From Lentisphaeria bacterium (lineage in GTDB: Bacteria > Verrucomicrobiota > Lentisphaeria > Victivallales > Victivallaceae), in contig JAFTUS010000035.1 in NCBI GenBank assembly GCA_017466125.1, positions 1 to 61,836 on the forward strand: a DNA stretch of 61,836 nucleotides, given 5' to 3'. The notes beneath the pieces are model-generated. The model saw nothing but the letters and a program-made list of their open reading frames with translations, did no database searches and had not been told where the DNA came from. Shown here piece by piece: positions 37,831 to 45,561 of the stretch (its first letter is position 1; each line of letters begins with the position of its first letter). The position numbers and the translations under genes were made by a program.

Positions 37831-38676
37831 ATGAAACTCTCATCTTTGTTCTGTGTTATGTTTTTATTGGCTGTTTCTGCGGCCGGTGCCGATTTTTTGA
37901 AACCCCGCTGGAAAGTGAGCGAAAAGGATCAGGTTTATACGATCCGTTTTGATAAGGGCAAAGGCGGCTTCATGCAGGGAGTTCTCCCCATGAAAGCCGG
38001 TGAGTACGCCCTGGTTTCATTCGATGCCGTCATGAGCGGAAACAATGGAACATTCTCTTTCTCTTCCACCGGTTTCGCTGATAAAAATTATAATTCCTAT
38101 CATAAGCAGACGCTCTCCGGCAAAGGGAAATACTGCTTTGCCATCTACGCTCCGGCAGATACCGCTGTAAAACTTCAGCTCAGCCTCCGTTCCAGCGGCG
38201 GCGATGTCACGATGACAGTTTCAAACCTCAATGTGAAAAAATTTACTGTTTTCGACAAATTGGATCTTTCAGAATATGAGTTGCTCAATTCCTCCGATGC
38301 GGTAAGCCGTGTCCCGGCGGAAGACCATCTGGAAGGAGGATTTGCCAGTAAAATCGTGAGCGGCGAAAAACGTGCCAAAGGGGCTTCTCTCAAGTTTCCT
38401 CTGCTGCCCGGGAAAAAATATAAGATGACATTCTGGGCAAAGGCATCCAAGCCGACCCGTTTCGATTTGTGGGTCGATGGCTGGACACCCAAACAGAAAC
38501 ACTGGTACGTCCCTTTCCGCCTTTCAGCAGAAACAGAATTCAAATTGTACGAAGTTGAATTTACCAGTTGCCCGGAACTCCCCCGCTATCGGGGATTGGC
38601 CTGTGCCGTTTTCCAGTTGACGCCCAATAGTGACCTTACCGTAAAGGGTCTCAAAATCGAACAGGTCGGCAAATGA
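37831..38676 (+). CDS. secreted beta-sandwich (CBM-like) protein
   Basis: 281 residues with a signal peptide (FCVMFLLAVSAAGA, cleavage about residue 20). Two beta-sandwich halves (about 25-135 and 140-280) resemble carbohydrate-binding modules of the CBM4/9/22 kind, with phrases such as PLLPGKKYKMTFWAKASKPTRFDLWVDGW. No catalytic motif. The stop overlaps the next start by 4 bases (ATGA), so it is coupled to the hydrolase at 38673, which has a similar sandwich at its own N terminus. It may bind the same substrate. Function inferred from fold only. Confidence 0.72.
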   Translation: MKLSSLFCVMFLLAVSAAGADFLKPRWKVSEKDQVYTIRFDKGKGGFMQGVLPMKAGEYALVSFDAVMSGNNGTFSFSSTGFADKNYNSYHKQTLSGKGKYCFAIYAPADTAVKLQLSLRSSGGDVTMTVSNLNVKKFTVFDKLDLSEYELLNSSDAVSRVPAEDHLEGGFASKIVSGEKRAKGASLKFPLLPGKKYKMTFWAKASKPTRFDLWVDGWTPKQKHWYVPFRLSAETEFKLYEVEFTSCPELPRYRGLACAVFQLTPNSDLTVKGLKIEQVGK

Positions 38677-41618
38677 GATATTTATCGCTTTTTTTAACGG
38701 GCATTGTCCTTTCTCTTTCCGCCGCAGAAAACCTGATCCCCGACGGCGGTCTGGAACTGGATGGTCACGACTGGACCGTTGTCCGTTTTGCCGACGCGTA
38801 CAGACAGGAAACGTTGAAATATCTCCCCGCCGCAGCGGATAAAACGGACAAAGTTGAGGGGCAGCAGAGTTTGCGCATCGACAACCCCGGGAAACAGCCG
38901 GTCGGTTTCCGCACCCCCGAATTCCGAGTGGGGAGCGATCGTTACACCTTCTCTTTTTATGCAAAATCTTCAAAGCCGGTCACTGTGCGTGTACTCTTTA
39001 TGGCAATCGGGGATCTCACCGGTGAAAAACGGAAAAAAAGTTGGGACAACGTGACTTACCGTTACCTTACGCTGGGCAGGGAGTGGAAACGCTACACGCT
39101 CTCTTTCAAACGCCTGGACCCCCGTTTCCACTGGTACTATGTGGACTTTATGTGGGGAAAAAACAAAGATAATGACGCCTCGGTCTGGTTTGATGCAATT
39201 CAACTGGAAAAGGGAGAACAGGCAAGCACATTCACCCCCCACGCACCGGTGGAAGCCGTTCTTTTTGCCCGCGATCATCACCGCAGAGAGGGCATGGCTC
39301 AACTTGATTTCACACTGAAAGCCGTCAATCATACCAACACGCCGCAGACAAAAACATTTCTGCTGACTGAAAAGAATGATTCGACCGGCGAAGTAGTGAA
39401 AAAACATTCCGTCACATTGAATATTCCGGCGAAAACAACTGCCGCCGCGGATCTGAAAACCTCCGGGAACAAGTTCGGCATCTACTCTGTTTCCGGAAAA
39501 GAGGTCCTGCCGCTGCTCTACTGTTACAGCAAAAAATATCATCCGCGAAAAGTGGAACTGAATAAAGGCTTTGCCTTCGGAACTGAACTTTTCGGCGGTT
39601 ATTCCGTGCCGGATGTCAACGGAGGAAAGCGGGAATTGCGGCTGCTGTATACCGACCATGACGACTATAAAAAATTCTGTGATACCCAGGGCTATCAGTT
39701 GATCCGCGTCGGCAACGGCGAACGTTTTCTCGACTGGCGTTTCCTTGAACCGCAACCGGGAAAGTTTGATTTCAGCAAGGGCGATGCCGTCATCCGTGAT
39801 CTGGCAGAACGGAATTATCAACTGCTCGGTGTGTTGGGCAGTCTGATGCTGGAACGATCCTATCCGCAGTGGGTGATTGACAAAAGCACATTCGGCAGCA
39901 GAAAATATTCCGTTTCCGGGCAGAGAGCCGCTTATCCGCCCCTGCCGGAGTTTCGCCGCTATGTGCGCGAAACGGTCAGACATTATCAGAAAGAGATCCG
40001 TTACTGGGAGATTTTCAACGAACCCAACCTGACCTGTCCCGGCAGGGAGTTTGTCGCCTACATGAAAGCCGCATGGGAGGAGATCAAAAAAATCGATCCC
40101 GCTCTCGTTGTCGTCGGTCCGAATGTAACCGGAGACCTCGGCGGGCAGATGCGTGAATTTCTGGATGATTTCGGTCAGGCGGGCGGTTTCAAATATACGG
40201 ATATTCTTTCGTTCCACCCCTATTCTTCGCGGGAAGAGTATTCACCCTATCCGGCGGATCAGGCGATCCGGGATATTTTTGCATTGCTTAAAAAATACAA
40301 TGCTCCGCATCTGCCGCTGTGGAATACGGAATTGTATTACATCAAACAGCATCCTCCCTACTACTTCCAGCAGGGAGAATACGAAACGTGGCGTTTTATC
40401 CGCCGTCTGCTGCTCGACCTCGGAGAAAACGTAAAACTTTCCGCTCTGCTGGAAGATAATGAGATGCTGCGCAACGACCGTCATTTCAACAATTTGTGGA
40501 GCAGTTACCGGGTGCAGCGCAAACTCGTCCCCAGCGGGGAATATGCCGCCGGATGTGCTTTTGCCGATCGTTTTGCCGGGGCCGTCCCATTGCGCCGGGT
40601 GCGTCCTTTCCGGGGAGTGACTGCCTATTTCTATAAACTCCACAACGGCAGAGCTGCGGGAGCCGTCTGGAAATATTTCCCTGAACAGCAGGGCAGTATT
40701 TTCATTCCGGATGATTGCAAACTGCGCTTTTATGACATTTTCGGCAACCCGGCTGCCGTAAAACAGAAATATGCTGTTACAGAAGAACCTTTGATTTTTG
40801 AGGCGGATTCCCCCGCTGAATTGGAAAAAGAGTTCGCGCGGCTCAAACTCCTCCCCGCAGTTCCCTGTCACGCTGCGGGCGGACGTTACTGGGCTGACCC
40901 CAGGGGGACGTATGTTGCAGTTGAACTGCAAAACCTTTCTGACGGCGAGTTGAAACTGCGCGCCCGCGTCTCCATTCCGGATGCCGGTTCTTCAAAGGCG
41001 ATCGACCTTGTTCTTGCCGCGCAGGAAAAACGTGTCGTACTGCTGCCGATCACGCTGAAAAAGGCGGATTTTGCGCCCGCCGCCAGCGGTCAGATCATTC
41101 TTTTTGACGGCAGACAGGTCTTCAAATTTCCGCTGCAACTCGCCCAAATGCGTCTGCCCGGAGCAGGAAAAGTGAATAAATTCGGCGATGCCGTATTTTC
41201 TGTGGAGCGCAAGGGGGAACGGGTATTTTTCGATATTACCGTCAAAGATAACACAATCGGAAAACGTTCTGCCGACCAGTGGATGGATGATTGTGTGGAA
41301 TTCTTTTTCGATACCTGCCCGCTGAAAGAGCCGTCCAGAAGACGTTATACCGCCGCAGGACAATTCCGGCTCTTTGTCCGCCCCGAAGCTCAAAACGGCA
41401 AGGCGGATATAAGTTCGATCGGGAAAGTCGATCTGACTCAGGTGCGCTGGAGCGCAGAGCGTATAAACGGCGGCTATCAGGTGAAACTCTCTCTGCCGCT
41501 GCCGGAAGGCTCTTCTTTTGATCTGTCAACCGACAACTCCACGCCCGTCCGGGTCCAATATCATTGGAGCAGTAAAGAGTTCAGTTACCTCTATCGTGAC
41601 GGGTTCAGTGCCATTTGA
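38673..41618 (+). CDS. secreted GH-A hydrolase, GH39/GH5-like, with CBM9-like tail
   Basis: 981 residues, signal peptide about 1-18 (LFLTGIVLSLSAAEN). Order: CBM4/9-like sandwich (about 20-190, NLIPDGGLELDGHDW), a second beta domain (about 195-290), TIM barrel (about 300-610) with acid/base Glu450 in IFNEPN and nucleophile Glu553 in WNTELYY, a beta domain, and a C-terminal CBM9-like module (about 830-981, DCVEFFFDT, GYQVKLSLPL). The NEP and TEL motifs fit GH39-type beta-xylosidases and similar GH-A families. It is translationally coupled to the preceding sandwich protein and ends 10 bases before a convergent gene. Confidence 0.85.
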   Translation: MRYLSLFLTGIVLSLSAAENLIPDGGLELDGHDWTVVRFADAYRQETLKYLPAAADKTDKVEGQQSLRIDNPGKQPVGFRTPEFRVGSDRYTFSFYAKSSKPVTVRVLFMAIGDLTGEKRKKSWDNVTYRYLTLGREWKRYTLSFKRLDPRFHWYYVDFMWGKNKDNDASVWFDAIQLEKGEQASTFTPHAPVEAVLFARDHHRREGMAQLDFTLKAVNHTNTPQTKTFLLTEKNDSTGEVVKKHSVTLNIPAKTTAAADLKTSGNKFGIYSVSGKEVLPLLYCYSKKYHPRKVELNKGFAFGTELFGGYSVPDVNGGKRELRLLYTDHDDYKKFCDTQGYQLIRVGNGERFLDWRFLEPQPGKFDFSKGDAVIRDLAERNYQLLGVLGSLMLERSYPQWVIDKSTFGSRKYSVSGQRAAYPPLPEFRRYVRETVRHYQKEIRYWEIFNEPNLTCPGREFVAYMKAAWEEIKKIDPALVVVGPNVTGDLGGQMREFLDDFGQAGGFKYTDILSFHPYSSREEYSPYPADQAIRDIFALLKKYNAPHLPLWNTELYYIKQHPPYYFQQGEYETWRFIRRLLLDLGENVKLSALLEDNEMLRNDRHFNNLWSSYRVQRKLVPSGEYAAGCAFADRFAGAVPLRRVRPFRGVTAYFYKLHNGRAAGAVWKYFPEQQGSIFIPDDCKLRFYDIFGNPAAVKQKYAVTEEPLIFEADSPAELEKEFARLKLLPAVPCHAAGGRYWADPRGTYVAVELQNLSDGELKLRARVSIPDAGSSKAIDLVLAAQEKRVVLLPITLKKADFAPAASGQIILFDGRQVFKFPLQLAQMRLPGAGKVNKFGDAVFSVERKGERVFFDITVKDNTIGKRSADQWMDDCVEFFFDTCPLKEPSRRRYTAAGQFRLFVRPEAQNGKADISSIGKVDLTQVRWSAERINGGYQVKLSLPLPEGSSFDLSTDNSTPVRVQYHWSSKEFSYLYRDGFSAI

Positions 41619-41628
41619 ACATTTTGAC

Positions 41629-42840
41629 TTACCGCCCTGCTGCGAGACGGGCGGAACTGAATGCCCATTGGATATTGTAGCCGCCGCACGGTGCGCCGAC
41701 ATCAAGCATTTCTCCGGCGAAGTAAAGTCCTTTGACCAGTTTGCTTTCAAGCGAATTGGCTTTCACCTCTTCCGGAGAAATTCCCCCGGCGGTCGCCATC
41801 GCCTTGAGCCAGCCGTCATTTCCGTTGGCTGTAACAGGCAATGCCGTGAGATTATTCAGCAGAGTATTCTGTTCCTGTGCCGGGAGCAGAGCCGCTTTCC
41901 GGTCAGCGGGGATATGGGAAAGTTCCAACAGCAGTTGGACAAATTGTGCCGGAAATTCGGCGGCAAGAAGAGTGGATAACTGCTTTTTACCGTTTTCTTT
42001 ACGCCATTTTTGAAAAAGTTCCTGCCAGTCTTGTTTGGAATACTCGGCATTCAATGCGAGGTGCAGTTGAACTTCCGGTGTATTCAACAGGGCTTTATTG
42101 ACTTCGCCGGACAGATCGAGTACCGCCGGACCCGAAATGCCGCTGTGGGTGAAAATAAGTTCGCCGACCCTGCCGGAACGTTTCCCGTATCTCATCTGTG
42201 CCGAGGGCAGAATGATCCCCGGCATGGAGGAACCCCAGGACTCTTTTAATTTCAAACCCACCAGAGCCGGAACCGTCGGCAGAAGTTTATGACCCGCCTT
42301 TTCCGCCAGCAGATACCCTTTGCCCGTTGCTCCGAATTTGGGGTAACTTCTGCCCCCGCAAGCGAGCAGAACTGCATCCGAATAGATCGCTTTCCCGTCA
42401 ACGGTCACTCCGCACACCGCACCGTTTTTTACGATGATTTCCTGAACTTCACTGCGCAGGCGGATCTCCACATGCAAACGGCGGCACTCATCAAGCAGTA
42501 CATTCAGCAGATCGGCGGCTTTTCTGCTCTCCGGGAAAAAATGAAATCCGTCCTCCGTAAATGACGGCACGCCGCGGCGGAAAAACCACTCCCGCGCCGC
42601 GGCAGAACTGAAATTACGCAGCGCAGGAAGCAGAAAACGGTCATTGACAACAAAACGCTGCGCCATCTCTTCCGGTTCGAGGATGTTGGTGAAATTGCAC
42701 TTTCCCGCCCCGCTGGCAAGCAGTTTTCTGCCCGCAGCAGGGAGATATTCAAGGAGCAGGACCCGTTTCCCCCGTTCCGCCGCCGCGACCGCCCCCATCA
42801 GTCCGGCAGGACCGCCGCCGACAACGATCAGATCAGTCAT
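41629..42840 (-). CDS. HI0933/YhiN-family flavoprotein (NAD(P)/FAD-dependent oxidoreductase)
   Basis: 403 residues. N-terminal FAD-binding Rossmann motif VVGGGPAGLMGAVAAAERG, then the family block GRKLLASGAGKCNFTN, the middle GGRSYPKFGATGKGY, and the C-terminal KGLYFAGEMLDVGAPCGGYNIQWAFSSG-like FAD motif. These are diagnostic of the HI0933 family, whose members include YhiN; substrate unknown. The ATG at 42840 has AAGGA 8 bases upstream. It overlaps the HNH gene by 8 bases, forming a unit with the receiver gene: receiver, HNH, flavoprotein. Confidence 0.92.
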   Translation of the reverse strand: MTDLIVVGGGPAGLMGAVAAAERGKRVLLLEYLPAAGRKLLASGAGKCNFTNILEPEEMAQRFVVNDRFLLPALRNFSSAAAREWFFRRGVPSFTEDGFHFFPESRKAADLLNVLLDECRRLHVEIRLRSEVQEIIVKNGAVCGVTVDGKAIYSDAVLLACGGRSYPKFGATGKGYLLAEKAGHKLLPTVPALVGLKLKESWGSSMPGIILPSAQMRYGKRSGRVGELIFTHSGISGPAVLDLSGEVNKALLNTPEVQLHLALNAEYSKQDWQELFQKWRKENGKKQLSTLLAAEFPAQFVQLLLELSHIPADRKAALLPAQEQNTLLNNLTALPVTANGNDGWLKAMATAGGISPEEVKANSLESKLVKGLYFAGEMLDVGAPCGGYNIQWAFSSARLAAGR

Positions 42841-43138
42841 CGGGATTTCCTTCGTCAAGTTGACGCAGCAGCATCTCCACGGGCGTCAGGTACTTTTTCT
42901 TCTGATTGCAGTCCAGACACGCCACAACAAGATTGCCGCGGGTGGAGCGGCCGCCACGCGAAACAGGCACGATAGGATCCAACGTCAACTGTTCCTGCGG
43001 GAACTTCTGTTTGCAGTAGTGACAGATACCTTTGCGGAAAAGTTCCTGATAGTAAGGGGTTTGACGCATCTCTCTTGCTTTGGCGCGTTCACGTTTGATG
43101 TGACGTTCATCGCGGTTGATCTCCACCCAGTCGTCCAT
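42833..43138 (-). CDS. HNH-fold protein, possibly lacking the first catalytic His
   Basis: 101 residues. CHYCKQKF and CLDCNQKK form the two CxxC zinc knuckles that bracket an HNH nuclease domain. Between them LTLDPIVPVSRGGRSTRGNLV aligns with the usual LDHIVPxSRGG, but the His after Asp is Pro here, while the Asn is kept. It may be inactive or use another residue. The ATG at 43138 with GGGAGG 7 bases upstream is better than the GTG at 43144. No phage genes are nearby. It overlaps the flavoprotein gene and follows the receiver gene by 2 bases. Confidence 0.8.
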   Translation of the reverse strand: MDDWVEINRDERHIKRERAKAREMRQTPYYQELFRKGICHYCKQKFPQEQLTLDPIVPVSRGGRSTRGNLVVACLDCNQKKKYLTPVEMLLRQLDEGNPDD

Positions 43139-43140
43139 GG

Positions 43141-43545
43141 TCACGCCTCCCGGTCAAGTGCATCGCGGATCGCCTGTGCCACGACGGGCAGACGGTGGGG
43201 TTTGGGGAGAAAGCCGCACGCTCCCTGCTGAAGAAGGTCGTGGACCTCCTCTTCGGAAACAAATCCGCTGGACAGCAGCACCTTTGCGCCGGGGTCGATT
43301 TTCCGGAGTTTGTAGAATGTTTCATGCCCGCCGGATTTGGGCATGATCATATCCAGCAGAACCAGATCCACCAGTTCGGGATTGTTTTCATAAATCTCAA
43401 CGGCATCCAGACCGTTTTCCGCCAAGAGTACAGTATAACCGAGATTTTGCAATGCTTCGATCAGAAAATCCCAGATCGTTTCGTGGTCGTCAACGATCAA
43501 AATCGTCTCCGATCCGGTCGGTAAGGCACTAATTTTATCATTCAT
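43141..43545 (-). CDS. stand-alone response regulator receiver protein
   Basis: 134 residues, a single CheY-like receiver domain: acidic pair Asp19-Asp20 (IVDDHE), phospho-acceptor Asp65 (LLDMIMP), the switch Ser in VLLSSGF, and the conserved Lys in LPKPH. There is no output domain and no histidine kinase in the window, so it probably acts by protein contact or in a phosphorelay. ATG at 43545 follows AGGGG. It is first in a unit with the HNH and flavoprotein genes, and its promoter overlaps that of the divergent J-domain gene. Confidence 0.9.
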   Translation of the reverse strand: MNDKISALPTGSETILIVDDHETIWDFLIEALQNLGYTVLLAENGLDAVEIYENNPELVDLVLLDMIMPKSGGHETFYKLRKIDPGAKVLLSSGFVSEEEVHDLLQQGACGFLPKPHRLPVVAQAIRDALDREA

Positions 43546-43558
43546 GGACAAAAACCCC

Positions 43559-43586
43559 TTGTTTTTTTCTTTTGCATGTGTATATT
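43559..43586 (+). promoter_or_regulatory. promoter of the J-domain gene
   Basis: TTGTTT (43559-43564), 16 bp, TATATT (43581-43586). Its -10 box overlaps that of the divergent receiver promoter. Confidence 0.5.
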
Positions 43587-43611
43587 ATACATGAATTTCA
43601 GTCAATGGCAA
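43584..43611 (-). promoter_or_regulatory. promoter of the receiver gene
   Basis: Minus strand TTGCCA (43606-43611), 16 bp, TATAAT (43584-43589), 38 bases before the ATG at 43545. Confidence 0.65.
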
Positions 43612-43639
43612 GTGGTTTGAACGTTTTTCTGAAAAAAAT

Positions 43640-44449
43640 ATGGCAAAAACTTACTATGAAATCCTCGGAGTTCCGCAAAATGCGGAATTTTCCGAATTGA
43701 AGAGCGCATACTACCGGTGTGCGAAACTCTGCCACCCCGACCGTTTCGGCAACAGTGAAGAGAAAAAGGCGGAGTTTCAGGAACTGGTGCATGCGTTCGA
43801 CGTGCTTTCGGATGTTGCACGCCGCCACGAATACGACCTTTCGCTCGGAGTCGCCAATGCCGCCGCAGGAGCAAGAGCCACATCCGCCGGACCGTCGATC
43901 ATGGACAGGGAGTCCGATGAAGTGCTGGAAGAACTGGTCGTCGGCAACGATCTTCCGCTGGGGTCCACTCTGGCAACGCTGTTGAGCGACTTGACCGGCA
44001 CGGAACTCTTTCTGCTCTACCGCGAGGGCAAAGACCATTACATGCACCGCCGTTTCGTTCAGGCGGAATTCTGTTTCAGTCAGGCGGTCAGGAAGTCGCC
44101 GAACAATATCGTTTTCCGCGCCCGCTACGCCCGTGTGCTTTGCGACCGGGGAAAATATTCCGCCGCAATGAAGCAGTACCGGATCGCGCTGGAGATCGGC
44201 CGTCACCGTCAGCCGCCCCTGCTGCTGCGCCGTCTCACCCGGGAATTTGAAGTGAATATGCGGCGGTATCTGCCGGTGCGTTTCTGGTTCCGCAAACTCT
44301 TTGTCAAGCCCCAGCACGCCCCCATACCCGACGCCGCTGATGAGATGATAAATGCCCTCAACCGGGCATTTGCCCGCAGTCTGACCGAGGCGAGACCCCT
44401 TACTCTCGAAGAACGGGAAGTCCGGCAGCTGGACAACCGCGATCACTGA
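43640..44449 (+). CDS. J-domain protein with TPR-like region
   Basis: 269 residues. An N-terminal J domain (about 1-70) with HPD at residues 32-34 would stimulate a DnaK ATPase. There is no G/F region, no zinc domain and no DnaJ C-terminal domain, so this is a type C J-protein. Residues about 130-200 look like one or two tetratricopeptide units (HRRFVQAEFCFSQAVRKSPNN, LCDRGKYSAAMKQYRIALE), and the C-terminal part is basic and helical. Divergent from the receiver gene, with overlapping promoters. Its end overlaps the end of the convergent regulator gene by 7 bases. Confidence 0.88.
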   Translation: MAKTYYEILGVPQNAEFSELKSAYYRCAKLCHPDRFGNSEEKKAEFQELVHAFDVLSDVARRHEYDLSLGVANAAAGARATSAGPSIMDRESDEVLEELVVGNDLPLGSTLATLLSDLTGTELFLLYREGKDHYMHRRFVQAEFCFSQAVRKSPNNIVFRARYARVLCDRGKYSAAMKQYRIALEIGRHRQPPLLLRRLTREFEVNMRRYLPVRFWFRKLFVKPQHAPIPDAADEMINALNRAFARSLTEARPLTLEEREVRQLDNRDH

Positions 44450-45561
44450 TCTCTGCCGGAAGAACCGCGTAATTTCAACGTTACCGGCAGCAATCTGCTT
44501 TCGCCGGGGACGGGGTGTCCGTTTATGATTTGATCCAGCAGTCTTGCCGCCTCAAAACCGAGTTCATAGCGGGGTTGGTGTACACTGCTTAAATCCATCT
44601 TTTCCGCCTGCGGCAGATCGTCGAAACCGATGATAAAGAAATCTTTTCCCGGAACAAGGTGCATTTTTTCTGCTGTTTTCAGAATGCTCCGCGCAATGTA
44701 ATCGCACTCTGCGACCACTCCGAACGGATGGGGGTTGGCAAGCAGTTTTTCTGCGGCTTCCGTCAGCAGCCGCTCCTGATCGGTATCCAGATATTTTCCG
44801 GAAGTCTGGGAGACCGGGATCGTAATGGAACAGGCGGGAATAAATTCATCCATGCCGTATGCCGTCATTGCCGCACAGTAGCCGCGGTAACGCTCCTGTT
44901 GCGAATGGCGTTCCATCCTGTGACCGATGTAATACAGGGCGTTTTCAGAGCGGGTAAGCAGATGAGCCGCCGCTGAATACATGCCGCCGAAATTATCCAC
45001 ACCGATATACGGAATGGCACTGCCGTCAACCGGATTATCCACGCAGACGACCGGAAAGCCCTTCTCCGAAAGCATACGGAGCTGATCGTTGCACGCGGCA
45101 TCTGTACCGAAACCGATGACGCCCGAAAAAACAGCCGTATCAAGTTGTTTCAGATTTTGAGCCAGCAGTGTCGGCCCTTCCGTATTTTGCAGAAGCGTGA
45201 ACGAAATACCGTTCTGCATGGCGTAATCGTGGATGCCGCGGTTGACTTCGATCGTCAATATATCCGGAAATGCCGCCATGACTGCGGCAATTTTTTTGCA
45301 GCAACTGTTGTCTGCACACGGCGGAACCGGAAGATCCAGCTGCGGATGGAGTTTTGTCCCGCTGCCCGGAATTTTGATCAATATACCGTCTGAAATCAGA
45401 CTGGTCAGGATCTTGCGCATGGTCATGCGGGAGCAGTTGTAACGCACCGCCAGCGTCTCTTCAGAGGGCAGACGGCAGTTCCGGGGATAACAGTTGTTCC
45501 AGATATCCCGCAGAACTTCGTCCGTCAGCCGCATGGCTTTGCTTTTGTAACAACGTGCCAT
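44443..45561 (-). CDS. GntR-type helix-turn-helix with LacI-type sensor domain (AraR-like architecture)
   Basis: 372 residues. N-terminal winged helix of the GntR type (RLPSEETLAVRYNCSRMTMRKILTSLISDGILIKIPGSGTKL), then a periplasmic-binding-protein fold typical of LacI regulators (GVIGFGTDAACNDQL, FFIIGFDDLPQAEKMDLSSVHQP). This combination is known from arabinose regulators such as AraR. The ATG at 45561 overlaps the stop of the alpha-galactosidase gene by one base (TAATG); the frame is open 10 codons further, inside that gene. Presumably senses a galactoside or its product and controls the upstream gene. Confidence 0.9.
   Translation of the reverse strand: MARCYKSKAMRLTDEVLRDIWNNCYPRNCRLPSEETLAVRYNCSRMTMRKILTSLISDGILIKIPGSGTKLHPQLDLPVPPCADNSCCKKIAAVMAAFPDILTIEVNRGIHDYAMQNGISFTLLQNTEGPTLLAQNLKQLDTAVFSGVIGFGTDAACNDQLRMLSEKGFPVVCVDNPVDGSAIPYIGVDNFGGMYSAAAHLLTRSENALYYIGHRMERHSQQERYRGYCAAMTAYGMDEFIPACSITIPVSQTSGKYLDTDQERLLTEAAEKLLANPHPFGVVAECDYIARSILKTAEKMHLVPGKDFFIIGFDDLPQAEKMDLSSVHQPRYELGFEAARLLDQIINGHPVPGESRLLPVTLKLRGSSGRDQ

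Noticed and set aside
42833..43138. Homing endonuclease or phage HNH gene
   Set aside because: No intron, intein or phage genes nearby; it is tightly packed in an ordinary operon.
43571..43598. A third dif-like site (TGTATATTAT flanked by ATG-containing palindrome)
   Set aside because: The centre matches E. coli dif by chance, but the arms lack CGCATAA and TTATGT. The palindrome is explained by overlapping -10 boxes.
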